Part shown: piece after piece, positions 16,659 through 24,517 of the stretch
How positions within the stretch are numbered: position 1 is the stretch's first letter
Layout: every line of letters begins with the position of its first letter
Source: Bradyrhizobium semiaridum
GTDB lineage: Bacteria > Pseudomonadota > Alphaproteobacteria > Rhizobiales > Xanthobacteraceae
Assembly: GCF_020329505.1 (NCBI RefSeq)
Contig: NZ_JAGKJJ010000002.1
Coordinates: forward strand, 124,001 to 188,000
Direction: 5' to 3'
DNA length: 64,000 bases
Position numbers and translations under genes: made by a program
The notes under the pieces: generated by a model
What the model was told of the DNA's origin: nothing
Database searches by the model: none
The model's input: the letters and a program-made list of their open reading frames with translations, nothing else

Positions 16659-17317
16659 GATGCGGCACTCCGCTGGTTGTTGTCTGATCGGGCCGCGCTC
16701 GCGGCCTCGTATTTGTCGAGGAACTCATCGACCGGAAGCTTGCGGAAATCGGGCAGCGCGCGGCGAAGCGACTCATGATCCCAGTCCCACCATGCCAGCG
16801 TCGTGAGGCGATCGGCAATCGCCTCAGTGAAGCGCCGCTTCACCGGGCGGGCCGGATTACCGGCTACGACGGTGTAGGCCGGCACATCCTTGGTCACAAC
16901 GGCGCCGGCAGCAATCACGGCGCCGGTTCCGACGTTGCGTCCCGGCAGCAGGACCGCGCCGTGACCGATCCAGACGTCATGGCCGATATGCACGTGATGC
17001 GCACGTCGCCAGTTGAAGAACTCGGTGTCGTCACCCTCGCCGGGAAAATAGGCGCTGGCGCGATAGGTGAAATGCGCCTGGCTAGCGCGCTGCATCGGAT
17101 GATTGCCGGGATTGATCCGGGTCATCGCCGCGATCGAGCAGAACTTTCCGATCGAGGTGTAGGTGATCTGGCTGTCGTTCACGACGTAGGAATAGTTATC
17201 CATGCTGACTTCGAGCAGGATCGTGCGTGCGCCGACCTCAGTATATTTGCCTAGCTTGCTTTCGCGCACCGACGCGCTGGGATCAACGGTCGGCACGACC
17301 GAGAGTGTTTTTCCGGC
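16655..17317 (-). CDS. Hexapeptide-repeat acetyltransferase of phosphonate loci (phn transferase family)
   Basis: About 220 residues from the ATG at 17317, chosen because GGAG lies seven to nine bases upstream and because further in-frame ATGs (17347, 17368, 17389, 17392) fall in or next to the promoter. Left-handed beta-helix repeats are evident ([60 protein letters not shown]). The family is often labelled chloramphenicol acetyltransferase but occurs in C-P lyase operons, where it may acetylate aminophosphonates as PhnO does. It is first in a unit with PhnM-like and DUF1045 genes. The stop overlaps the PhnM start. Confidence 0.85.
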   Translation of the reverse strand, partial: AGKTLSVVPTVDPSASVRESKLGKYTEVGARTILLEVSMDNYSYVVNDSQITYTSIGKFCSIAAMTRINPGNHPMQRASQAHFTYRASAYFPGEGDDTEFFNWRRAHHVHIGHDVWIGHGAVLLPGRNVGTGAVIAAGAVVTKDVPAYTVVAGNPARPVKRRFTEAIADRLTTLAWWDWDHESLRRALPDFRKLPVDEFLDKYEAASAARSDNNQRSAAS

Positions 17318-17379
17318 CATCAGAGCACTCCGCAAATCCTTTGGCATTTCGGGGAGATGGCGTGTCATCACGACGCATG

Positions 17380-17407
17380 ATGACAACATCATGACACGGC
17401 GATGACG
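17380..17407 (-). promoter_or_regulatory. Pho box candidate for the transferase/PhnM/DUF1045 unit
   Basis: On the minus strand the site reads TGTCATGATGTTGTCAT, close to the PhoB consensus TGTCATAWAWCTGTCAT. On the plus strand the TGAC cores are at 17381, 17392 and 17403, three half-sites in exact 11-bp phase. It lies about 65-90 bases upstream of the chosen start at 17317. It overlaps a hairpin CATGATG-acaa-CATCATG at 17376-17393. Confidence 0.65.
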
Positions 17408-17447
17408 GCAAGAGAGGGGTGTGGACGATCGCCGCAGTGCAGTAGCG

Positions 17448-17466
17448 CCGTCACATAACTGTAAAA
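17448..17466 (+). promoter_or_regulatory. Pho box candidate upstream of phnC
   Basis: CCGTCACATAACTGTAAAA: the half-site cores GTCA (17450) and GTAA (17461) are 11 bases apart as required for PhoB binding. The site lies about 50-65 bases before the phnC start at 17512. Confidence 0.6.
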
Positions 17467-17511
17467 CGCCGGGGATAGCGGTGGCCCAACGCGACGCGGT
17501 TGGAGCATTGC

Positions 17512-18327
17512 ATGCTGGTAGTGGAAGGTTTGACGTGCCGTTTCGGCGCAAAAGCCGCGGTCGACAACGCGTCTTTCTCGATCGCGCCGGGCAGCTTCGT
17601 CGGCGTGATCGGCCGTTCCGGCGCCGGCAAGTCGACGCTGCTCAGGATGATCAACCGTCTCGCCGATCCGACCTCCGGCCGCATCCTGTTCGAGGGTACC
17701 GACGTCACCGCGCTGCGCGGCAAGGATTTGCGGCGGTGGCGGGCGCGTTCGGCGATGATCTTCCAGCAATTCAACCTGGTCGGCCGGCTCGACGTCCTCA
17801 CCAATGTGCTGATGGGCAGCCTCGCGCAGATCCCGTCCTGGCGCTCGCTGGCGCAGGTGTGGCCGGAGCAGGACAGGGCGCTTGCGATGTCCGCGCTCGA
17901 GCAGTTCGACATTGCGCAATACGCAGCGCAGCGCGCCGATCAGCTCTCCGGCGGCCAGCAGCAGCGCGTCGCGATCGCCCGCGCGCTGGTGCAGGAGCCC
18001 GATGTCATTCTCGCCGACGAGCCGATCGCCTCGCTCGATCCGCGTAACACCAAGATCGTGATGGACGCGCTGCTACGCATCAACAAGCATTTCGGCATCA
18101 CGGTGCTCTGCAATCTGCACTCGCTCGACCTGGCGCGGACCTACTGCGACCGCCTGATCGGCATGGCGGCGGGCCGCGTCGTGTTCGACGGCGCGCCGGC
18201 GGCGCTGACCGACCATGTCGCCCGCGAGCTCTACGATCTCGAGGCCAATGACGTCATCGGCGCGGCGCCGCAGCCCACGCCCGATGGCGCAACTGCACCG
18301 GTGCTCGGCAGCGCTGCCGCCGCCTGA
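17512..18327 (+). CDS. phnC: Phosphonate ABC transporter ATP-binding protein
   Basis: About 271 residues from the ATG at 17512, preceded by TGGAG. Walker [10 protein letters not shown] at residues 34-42, Q-loop [10 protein letters not shown], signature [15 protein letters not shown], and Walker [13 protein letters not shown] followed by the switch His in CNLHSLDLA. The sequence is that of PhnC, the cytoplasmic ATPase of the phosphonate importer. It heads phnC-D-E1-E2, behind a Pho box candidate. The Ala/Pro-rich C-terminal tail (last 35 residues) is an extension. Confidence 0.93.
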   Translation: MLVVEGLTCRFGAKAAVDNASFSIAPGSFVGVIGRSGAGKSTLLRMINRLADPTSGRILFEGTDVTALRGKDLRRWRARSAMIFQQFNLVGRLDVLTNVLMGSLAQIPSWRSLAQVWPEQDRALAMSALEQFDIAQYAAQRADQLSGGQQQRVAIARALVQEPDVILADEPIASLDPRNTKIVMDALLRINKHFGITVLCNLHSLDLARTYCDRLIGMAAGRVVFDGAPAALTDHVARELYDLEANDVIGAAPQPTPDGATAPVLGSAAAA

Positions 18328-18354
18328 GCGCGCGCATTTTTGGAAATTGAGGGC

Positions 18355-18375
18355 GGCCGGGCATTTCGCCCGGCC
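18355..18375 (+). promoter_or_regulatory. Stem-loop between phnC and phnD
   Basis: Perfect 8-bp stem GGCCGGGC/GCCCGGCC with a 5-base loop, 27 bases before the phnD start and without a T tract. It is more likely an mRNA-stability or processing element than a terminator, which would allow higher phnD expression. Confidence 0.4.
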
Positions 18376-18402
18376 AACAGGACCACCACTGGAGGGGTAA
18401 TC

Positions 18403-19338
18403 ATGATCACTCGTCGCATCGTGCTGGCCGGCGCTGCCGCGCTGGCTTTCGCCGGCTCATCCTCGGCGCAGGACTACAAGGCGAAGTATCCCGAACTGAC
18501 CTTCGCCGTCGTTCCGGCGGAAAACGCCTCCGGCGTCACCGAACGCTGGACGCCCTTCGTCGCGTATCTGTCCAAGGAACTCGGCGTCAAGGTCAACCTG
18601 CGCATCGCCAACGACTACGCGGCTGTCATCGAGGGCCAGCGCGCCGGCAACATCCAGATCGCGAGCTACGGCTCGGCCTCGTTCGCGCGCGCCCGCCTGA
18701 CCGGCGTCAAGACCGACGCCTTCGCCAACGACATCAACGCCGACGGCTCGACCGGCTACTACTCGGTGTTCTTCGTCAAGGCCTCGAGCCCCTACCAGAA
18801 GGTCGACGACCTCAAGGGCAAGAACCTCGGCCTGGTCGACCCGAACTCGACCTCGGGCAACAACGTGCCGCGCTTCGAACTCGACAAGATGGGCATCCAT
18901 GACGCCGAGGGCTATTTCGGCAAGGTCGTGTTCACCGGCAGCCACGAGAACGCCGTGCTGGCGCTCTCGCAGGGCACGGTCGACGTGGCCGCCAATCAGT
19001 GGACCAGCGACGACGACTCCACGCTCGCCCAGATGCTGCACAAGGGCATGCTGAAGAACGCCGACGGCTCGGCGATGAAGAAGGATGATTTCCGCATCAT
19101 CCACAAGTCGGCGCCGATCATCAACGGGCCCTATGCCTATAACGCCGACCTGCCGGAAGACCTGAAGGCTGCGATCGCCAAGGCGTTCTTCGACGCGCCG
19201 ACCAAGGACAAGGCCGCCTTCGACCGCCTCTCCGACGGCCAGAAGAAGGGCTTCCATCCCGCCACCACCAAGGATTGGGACGGCACCATCGAGCTGATCA
19301 AGTTCGTCGACAGCCTGCGCAAGAAGAAGGCCAGCTGA
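18403..19338 (+). CDS. phnD: Phosphonate ABC transporter substrate-binding protein
   Basis: 311 residues from the ATG at 18403 with GGAGGGG eight bases upstream. The signal peptide is short (MITRRIVLAGAAALAFAGSS, cleaved near AQDY). The PhnD signature regions are present: ENASGVTERWTPFVAYLSKE, IASYGSASFARARL, LVDPNSTSGNNVPRFEL and FTGSHENAVLALSQG. It binds phosphonates in the periplasm and delivers them to PhnE1/E2. It is followed by a strong hairpin that may keep its transcript more abundant than the permease genes. Confidence 0.93.
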   Translation: MITRRIVLAGAAALAFAGSSSAQDYKAKYPELTFAVVPAENASGVTERWTPFVAYLSKELGVKVNLRIANDYAAVIEGQRAGNIQIASYGSASFARARLTGVKTDAFANDINADGSTGYYSVFFVKASSPYQKVDDLKGKNLGLVDPNSTSGNNVPRFELDKMGIHDAEGYFGKVVFTGSHENAVLALSQGTVDVAANQWTSDDDSTLAQMLHKGMLKNADGSAMKKDDFRIIHKSAPIINGPYAYNADLPEDLKAAIAKAFFDAPTKDKAAFDRLSDGQKKGFHPATTKDWDGTIELIKFVDSLRKKKAS

Positions 19339-19358
19339 TCGAACGCAACGAGCGAACC

Positions 19359-19387
19359 GGGCCGGGTTTCGACAACCCGGCCCTTTT
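19359..19387 (+). terminator. Terminator/attenuator-like hairpin between phnD and phnE1
   Basis: 10-bp perfect stem GGGCCGGGTT/AACCCGGCCC (19359-19368 and 19374-19383) followed by TTTT. It sits 20 bases past the phnD stop and before the phnE1 start at 19423. In binding-protein operons such a structure usually lowers expression of the permease genes relative to the binding protein. Confidence 0.65.
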
Positions 19388-19422
19388 CCGTTTCAACTCT
19401 CCCAACCCGACTGGGCCCATCG

Positions 19423-20307
19423 ATGGCGACCGCCGTATCCATTCTTCCGGCCCCGCAACTGGCGGCGCTTGAAGAGACCTATCGCAAGGCGGTCGCGCGC
19501 AAGCGGCTGAAGGCGGCGCTGGCGACCGCCCTGTTCTGCGCGGCGCTGCTGCTTGCCGCGTTCGGCGCGGAAGTGAATCTGCGGACGCTGTTCACCTATT
19601 TCGGCAACTTCATCAGCTATTTCGACCGCATCCTCACGCTGGATTCCGGCGCACGGGTCTGGACCGACCCGGCCGAGTGGTTCTGGGGCTGGCAAAAGTG
19701 GCTGAAGCTGCTCGGCGAGACCATCCTGATCAGCTATGTCGGCACGCTCACCGGGGCGGTGCTCGCCTTCGCGCTGAACTTCTTCGCGGCCCAGAACACT
19801 TCGCCCGGACCGTGGCTGCGCTTTGTGGTGCGGCGCCTGTTGGAATTCGCCCGCACCGTGCCCGGCATCGTGTTCGCGCTGATCTTCGTGATCGCCTTCG
19901 GGCTCGGGCCGATGGCCGGCGTGCTCGCGATCGCGATCCATTCGACCGGCGCGCTCGGCAAGCTGTTCGCCGAGATCGTCGAGAACGCCGACATGAAGCC
20001 GGTCGAGGGCATCCGCTCCACCGGCGCGAGCTGGCTGTCCTGCATGCGCTTTGCGGTGCTGCCGCAGGTCTCGGCCGGCTATGCCAGCTACGCGCTGCTG
20101 CGCTTCGAGATCAACGTCCGCGAGGCCTCGGTGATGGGCTTCGTCGGCGCCGGCGGCATCGGGCAGGAGCTCGTGGTCGCGATCCGCAAGTTCTATTACT
20201 CCGACGTCAGCGCCATCCTCGTCACCATCATCGTCACGGTGTTCATCATCGACATCTCGACCGGCTGGCTGCGCGGCCGGCTGTTCGGCAAGGAGACGCG
20301 GCGATGA
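19423..20307 (+). CDS. phnE: Phosphonate ABC transporter permease (first PhnE)
   Basis: 294 residues, a multi-spanning inner-membrane permease. The permease loop reads EIVENADMKPVEGIRSTGAS, and the PhnE end motif VMGFVGAGGIGQELVVAIRK is intact. The gene precedes a second phnE with an ATGA overlap. Two different PhnE subunits form the channel in many rhizobia. Confidence 0.92.
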   Translation: MATAVSILPAPQLAALEETYRKAVARKRLKAALATALFCAALLLAAFGAEVNLRTLFTYFGNFISYFDRILTLDSGARVWTDPAEWFWGWQKWLKLLGETILISYVGTLTGAVLAFALNFFAAQNTSPGPWLRFVVRRLLEFARTVPGIVFALIFVIAFGLGPMAGVLAIAIHSTGALGKLFAEIVENADMKPVEGIRSTGASWLSCMRFAVLPQVSAGYASYALLRFEINVREASVMGFVGAGGIGQELVVAIRKFYYSDVSAILVTIIVTVFIIDISTGWLRGRLFGKETRR

Positions 20308-21152
20308 GCCAGCTGCCGAGGCCGAACACCGAGGAACTGCGCGCGAAGTATCCCGACGTGTTCGAACGTCCCGCATCGGCACGGCTGGCGCTGCCGGCGA
20401 TGATCGCCGCGGCGTTCGCGATCTTCATCTACGGCCTGGTCGATCTCGACTTCTCGCCGACGAAGCTGATCAAGGGCATCAGCGAGCTCGGCTGGATCAC
20501 CATGCTGATGATGCCGCCGAACCCCGGCTCGTCGTTCCCGCTCTACATGCAGGCGCTCGGCGAGACGCTGTCGATCGCGCTGCTCGGCACCACGCTCGCC
20601 GCGGTGCTGGCGCTGCCGGTCAGCCTGCTGGCGGCGCGCAACGTCATCCCGTCCAACCTCATCCGCTTTCCGGTGCGCCGCTTCCTGGATTCGATCCGCG
20701 GCGTCGACACGCTGATCTGGGCGCTGGTCTGGATCAACGTCGTCGGTCTCGGCCCGTTCGCCGGCGTGCTCGCGATCATGGTGTCCGACTTCGGCGCGTT
20801 CGGAAAGCTGTTCTCCGAGGCGATCGAGGCGGCCGACCGCAAGCAGGTCGAGGGCATCCGCGCCTCCGGCGGCAACGCGCTGCATGAGATTCGGTTCGGC
20901 CTGCTGCCGCAGGTGCTGCCCGTGATCGCCGGGCAGGTGCTCTACTTCATCGAGTCGAATACGCGCTCGGCCACCATCATCGGCATCGTCGGCGCCGGCG
21001 GCATCGGCCTGCAACTCGCCGAGCAGATCCGCGTGCTGGAATGGCAGAAGGTGTCGTTCCTGATCCTGATGATCCTGATCGCGGTCGCGGCGATCGATTT
21101 CATCTCGACCAAGCTGCGCTTTGCGATCATCGGGCAACGGGCGGTGGTATAG
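20304..21152 (+). CDS. phnE: Phosphonate ABC transporter permease (second PhnE)
   Basis: 282 residues starting at the ATG at 20304, overlapping the first phnE stop. The permease loop is EAIEAADRKQVEGIRASGGN and the end motif is IIGIVGAGGIGLQLAEQIRV. It should pair with the first PhnE and be energised by PhnC. It is the last gene of this unit; a repeat tract follows. Confidence 0.92.
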   Translation: MSQLPRPNTEELRAKYPDVFERPASARLALPAMIAAAFAIFIYGLVDLDFSPTKLIKGISELGWITMLMMPPNPGSSFPLYMQALGETLSIALLGTTLAAVLALPVSLLAARNVIPSNLIRFPVRRFLDSIRGVDTLIWALVWINVVGLGPFAGVLAIMVSDFGAFGKLFSEAIEAADRKQVEGIRASGGNALHEIRFGLLPQVLPVIAGQVLYFIESNTRSATIIGIVGAGGIGLQLAEQIRVLEWQKVSFLILMILIAVAAIDFISTKLRFAIIGQRAVV

Positions 21153-21156
21153 GCTC

Positions 21157-21310
21157 CTTCGCCTCTCCCCGCCTGCGGGGGAGAGGCCGAATCGCATGAA
21201 TGCGATCCGGGTGAGGGGGCTCTCCGCGAGTCAGTCGTTCACCGTTTCCGCGGAGCGAGCCTCTCACCCCAATCCTCTCTCCGTAAAGAAGGGGAGAGGG
21301 AGAAAAAAAG
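21157..21310. repeat. Intergenic palindromic repeat with CTCCCC/GGGGAG stems (longer gap 21153-21493)
   Basis: GCCTCTCCCC (21161-21170) pairs with GGGGAGAGGC (21178-21187). It is followed by a second imperfect arm (CGATCCGGGTGAGGGGG ... CTCTCACCCC ... GGGGAGAGGGAG). The tract lies between convergent phnE2 and phnF and could terminate both. The rest of the gap, 21311-21493, shows nothing I can identify. Confidence 0.7.
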
Positions 21311-21493
21311 GTTCGCGATCATCGGTTCCGCCCTCCGTTGAGGCGGCAGAGCCGAATCATGAAAATAACCCCATGCAAAGGAGCCGGCGGCTGCCGGTGT
21401 TCGACGGCCGCTTGACACGTCGGGCAACGCAGGGGTATTCTTCCAATATTCCGAAATGCGCGAGCCTGGTGCCTTTGCTCGAAGGGCGACTAA

Positions 21494-22219
21494 CTAGCTG
21501 TTCTCCACCAGGAACTCGACGCGCTCGGCGGCGAAGCGCGAGCGCTTGGTCACCAGCGGCTTGTCCGCGGTGTCGACGTCGGTGGCGTCGACCACCAGCA
21601 CCGGGCGTCCCAGCGCGAGATCGAGCCGCGCGGCGTCGGTGGCGTCGGCAATCGCTGCGGTGATCCGGGTGGTGGAGCGCCGGTAGTCCCTGATGCCGTA
21701 ATGCGCCAGCAGCTTGGTCATCGAGCGCAGATTGGCGAACACGGTGCCGGCATCGGGAAAGCGTTCGGCCGACAGCCAGGTGGTGGAGACGCAGATCGGC
21801 GTGCGGTCGGCGAACCGAACCGCCTCGATCCGGATCAGCGGCGCGCCGGTCTTCAGTCCGAGCACCTGCCCGAGCTCGCGGCTGGCGATGTCGTCGCCGG
21901 CCTCGATCAGCTGGCCGCGCGGCTCCTGGCCGCCGGCGCCGACGATCTCGGAGAACCGCGTGCGTGAGCGCAAGGGGTAGGCGAGGCGCTGGGCCTCGAC
22001 ATAGGTGCCGCTGCCGCGCTCGGCGCGCACCAGGCCGCGTTCCGCCAGCGCCGCCAGCGCCCGCCGAACGGTATGGCGGTTGACCCGGTAGGTCTCGGCG
22101 ATCTCCATCTCGGCGGGCAGCTTTTCGCCCGCAGCAAAGCGGCCGTCGGCGATGCCGCGCTCGATGCCGTCGGCGACCTGCCGCCACAAGGCGACACCGG
22201 AACTTTCCTGCATGCTCAT
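21494..22219 (-). CDS. phnF: GntR-family regulator of phosphonate genes
   Basis: 241 residues. N-terminal winged helix: FAAGEKLPAEMEIAETYRVN then RHTVRRALAALAERGLVRAE and GSGTYVEAQRL. The C-terminal UTRA ligand-binding domain follows (LGLKTGAPLIRIEAVRFADR ... VLVVDATDVD). It is divergent from phnG with a palindromic operator between them, so it most likely represses phnG-N and itself until a phosphonate or intermediate is present. The start is at 22219 or the second ATG at 22213. Confidence 0.9.
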   Translation of the reverse strand: MSMQESSGVALWRQVADGIERGIADGRFAAGEKLPAEMEIAETYRVNRHTVRRALAALAERGLVRAERGSGTYVEAQRLAYPLRSRTRFSEIVGAGGQEPRGQLIEAGDDIASRELGQVLGLKTGAPLIRIEAVRFADRTPICVSTTWLSAERFPDAGTVFANLRSMTKLLAHYGIRDYRRSTTRITAAIADATDAARLDLALGRPVLVVDATDVDTADKPLVTKRSRFAAERVEFLVENS

Positions 22220-22247
22220 GCCGCGGTGATAGCCAGAAATCTTGGAA

Positions 22248-22265
22248 TTGTCACGAAACAGTCAT
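22248..22265 (+). promoter_or_regulatory. Pho box candidate upstream of phnG
   Basis: TTGTCACGAAACAGTCAT: GTCA cores at 22250 and 22261, 11 bases apart, close to the PhoB consensus. It lies upstream of the PhnF operator and 70-90 bases before phnG, so the C-P lyase operon appears to have both PhoB activation and PhnF repression. Confidence 0.65.
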
Positions 22266-22276
22266 GGCGTTTGGTT

Positions 22277-22308
22277 ATCAAGTTGTCTAGTATCATAGAC
22301 AACTTGAT
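22277..22308. promoter_or_regulatory. PhnF operator candidate
   Basis: Perfect 13-bp arms ATCAAGTTGTCTA (22277-22289) and TAGACAACTTGAT (22296-22308) around a 6-bp centre. It contains GTCTA...TAGAC halves typical of GntR/HutC-type regulators. It lies between phnF (start 22219) and phnG (start 22336), downstream of the Pho box, where binding would block transcription of phnG. Confidence 0.75.
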
Positions 22309-22335
22309 TCAGGCAAGGTTGCCCGAGAGCTGCAC

Positions 22336-22797
22336 ATGACTACGACCGGACGAAACAGCAAGACGGCGCAGCGCAAGGCCGCCATGGCTGTGCTGGCGCA
22401 TTCCGACGCTGCCGAAATCGCAGGCTTTCTCGCTGACATCGCAGTGCCTGCGCATGAGAACCTGCGCGAGCCGGAAAACGGTCTCGTGATGTTGCGCGGC
22501 CGGATCGGCGGCGACGGCGCGCCGTTCAATCTCGGCGAGGCGACGGTGTCGCGCGCGGCGGTGCGGCTTGCGACCGGCGAGGTCGGCTTCGGCTACACGC
22601 TCGGCCGCGACGCGCAGAAGGCGCGGATGATCGCGCTGTGCGACGCCATGGTGCAGTCGGCGGAGTTGTCCGACGAGGTCGAGGCCAAGGTGATTGAGCC
22701 GCTGCGCGCGGCGATGCTCGCCGCGCGCAATCGCAAGGCCGAGGAGACCGCGGCGACGCGGGTCGATTTCTACACGATGGTGCGTGGTGAGGGGTGA
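22336..22797 (+). CDS. phnG: C-P lyase core subunit PhnG
   Basis: 153 residues. The PhnG signatures are GLVMLRGRIGGDGAPFNLGE followed by TVSRAAVRLATGEVGFGYTL and ARMIALCDAM. With PhnH, I and J it forms the core complex in which PhnI attaches phosphonate to ATP-derived ribose. It is the first gene of phnG-H-I-J-K-L-M-N and lies 27 bases after the PhnF operator. Confidence 0.92.
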   Translation: MTTTGRNSKTAQRKAAMAVLAHSDAAEIAGFLADIAVPAHENLREPENGLVMLRGRIGGDGAPFNLGEATVSRAAVRLATGEVGFGYTLGRDAQKARMIALCDAMVQSAELSDEVEAKVIEPLRAAMLAARNRKAEETAATRVDFYTMVRGEG

Positions 22798-22801
22798 TGC
22801 G

Positions 22802-23410
22802 ATGACGACGATTGCCGAACTGCCCGCAGGATTTGCCGACAAGGTGTTGTCGGCCCAGTCGACCTTCCGCTCGGTGATGGATGCGATGGCCCGTCCGGGC
22901 AGCGTTCAGCGCGTCACCGCGAGCGTGGGAACGCCCGCTGGGCTGATGCGCGGCGCGGCCGCGATCGCGCTGACGCTGTTCGATCACGACACGCCGATCT
23001 GGCTCGATGCGGCGATAACGGCGACACCAAGTGTCGCGCGCTGGCTGAAGTTTCACACCAGCGCCCCGGTGATTGGGGAGCCGTCGATCGCGAGCTTCGC
23101 GCTGGTCGGCGATGCCGAGAATCTTCCGGCGCTGGAGCGCTTCGCATTCGGCAGCAGCGAATATCCGGATAGGTCGACCACGCTGATCCTGCAGGTCGAC
23201 GGCCTGACGCAGGGGCCGGCCTTCGAGCTGAAGGGCCCCGGCATCGACGGCACCGTGCTGCTGCAGGCGATGATCCGGCCGCGCGATCTGTTCGCACGGC
23301 TTGCCGTCAACGAAGCCTTGTTCCCGCGCGGCATCGATGTCGTGCTGGTCCATGACGATGCGATAGTGGCGATCCCGCGCACCACGCGGCTGGTCGCAAG
23401 CGGAGTGTAA
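22802..23410 (+). CDS. phnH: C-P lyase core subunit PhnH
   Basis: 202 residues from the ATG at 22802, four bases after phnG. PhnH features: the opening STFRSVMDAMARPGSVQRV, TLFDHDTPIWLD, ALERFAFGSSEYPDRSTTLI and the region LKGPGIDGTVLL. It is a structural core subunit. The gene is tightly packed with phnG and phnI. Confidence 0.92.
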   Translation: MTTIAELPAGFADKVLSAQSTFRSVMDAMARPGSVQRVTASVGTPAGLMRGAAAIALTLFDHDTPIWLDAAITATPSVARWLKFHTSAPVIGEPSIASFALVGDAENLPALERFAFGSSEYPDRSTTLILQVDGLTQGPAFELKGPGIDGTVLLQAMIRPRDLFARLAVNEALFPRGIDVVLVHDDAIVAIPRTTRLVASGV

Positions 23411-23413
23411 GCG

Positions 23414-24517
23414 ATGTATGTAGCCGTCAAGGGAGGCGAACGCGCCATCGAGAACGCCCACCGTCTGCTCGCGCATGAGCGGCGTGGCGACCGCGATGTG
23501 CCGGAGGTGACGCTGGCGCAGATCTCCGAGCAGCTTTCGCTCGGCGTCGACCGCGTCATGACCGAAGGCTCGCTCTACGACCGCGAGCTCGCGGCGCTGG
23601 CGATCAAGCAGGCGCGCGGCGATATGATCGAGGCGATCTTCCTGGTCCGCGCTTTCCGCGCCACGCTGCCTCGCTTCGGCGCCAGCGAGCCGGTCAACAC
23701 CGGCGAGATGCAGGTGCGCCGCCGCATCTCCTCGACCTTCAAGGATATTCCGGGCGGCCAGATCCTCGGCCCGACCTTCGACTACACCCACCGCCTGCTC
23801 GATCCGCAGCTCGCGGAAGGTTTCGTGCCGGAGCAGCCGGCAACGGCCGAGGCGCCGCAGACGCCGGCGCCGCGGGTGACCGACATCCTCGGCCGCGACG
23901 GCCTGATCGAATCCTCGCCGCAGGCCGAACCGGATGCGCCGGTCGGCGACCTCACGCGCGAGCCGCTGAGCTTCCCCGCCGACCGCGACCTGCGGCTGCA
24001 GAATCTGGCGCGCGGCGACGAGGGCTTCCTGCTTGCGCTCGGCTACTCGACGCAGCGCGGCTACGGCCGCAACCATCCGTTCGCCGGCGAGATCCGCTTC
24101 GGCGACGTCGAGGTCGAGTTCTTTGCCGAGGATGCCGGCTTCGCGGTGCCGCTCGGTTCGATCGAATTGACCGAGTGCCAGATGGTCAACCAGTTCAAGG
24201 GCTCGGCGACCGAGGCGCCGTGCTTCACCCGCGGCTACGGCCTCGCCTTCGGGCAGAGCGAGCGCAAGACCATGTCGATGGCGCTGGTCGACCGCGCGCT
24301 GCGGGCCCGCGAGCTCGACGAGGAGGCAAGGTCGCCGGCGCAGGACGAGGAGTTCGTGATGTCGCACTCCGACAATGTGCAGGCGACCGGCTTCGTCGAG
24401 CATCTGAAGCTGCCGCACTATGTCGACTTCCAGTCCGAGCTCGGCCTCTTACGCAAGCTGCGGCAGGAGTTCGCGGAAGCCAACGATACGCCGGAACTGC
24501 GGGAGGCCGCGGAATGA
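23414..24517 (+). CDS. phnI: C-P lyase core subunit PhnI (nucleosidase/phosphonate ribosyl transfer)
   Basis: 367 residues with PhnI hallmarks: MYVAVKGGERAIENAH, ISSTFKDIPGGQILGPTFDY, LLALGYSTQRGYGRNHPFAG, and VMSHSDNVQATGFVEHLKLP. PhnI, assisted by G, H and L, displaces adenine from ATP to form the ribosyl phosphonate triphosphate. The stop overlaps the phnJ start (ATGA). Normal length. Confidence 0.93.
   Translation: MYVAVKGGERAIENAHRLLAHERRGDRDVPEVTLAQISEQLSLGVDRVMTEGSLYDRELAALAIKQARGDMIEAIFLVRAFRATLPRFGASEPVNTGEMQVRRRISSTFKDIPGGQILGPTFDYTHRLLDPQLAEGFVPEQPATAEAPQTPAPRVTDILGRDGLIESSPQAEPDAPVGDLTREPLSFPADRDLRLQNLARGDEGFLLALGYSTQRGYGRNHPFAGEIRFGDVEVEFFAEDAGFAVPLGSIELTECQMVNQFKGSATEAPCFTRGYGLAFGQSERKTMSMALVDRALRARELDEEARSPAQDEEFVMSHSDNVQATGFVEHLKLPHYVDFQSELGLLRKLRQEFAEANDTPELREAAE

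Noticed and set aside
17368..17551. Longer N-terminus for the hexapeptide transferase
   Set aside because: The upstream codons cover the Pho-box-like site and promoter region, lack a ribosome site, and do not resemble the family; the start at 17317 is better supported.
22526..24418. A 630-codon minus-strand open frame across phnG-phnI
   Set aside because: It is the complement of the well-supported phn genes, has biased composition, and has no start signal of its own.
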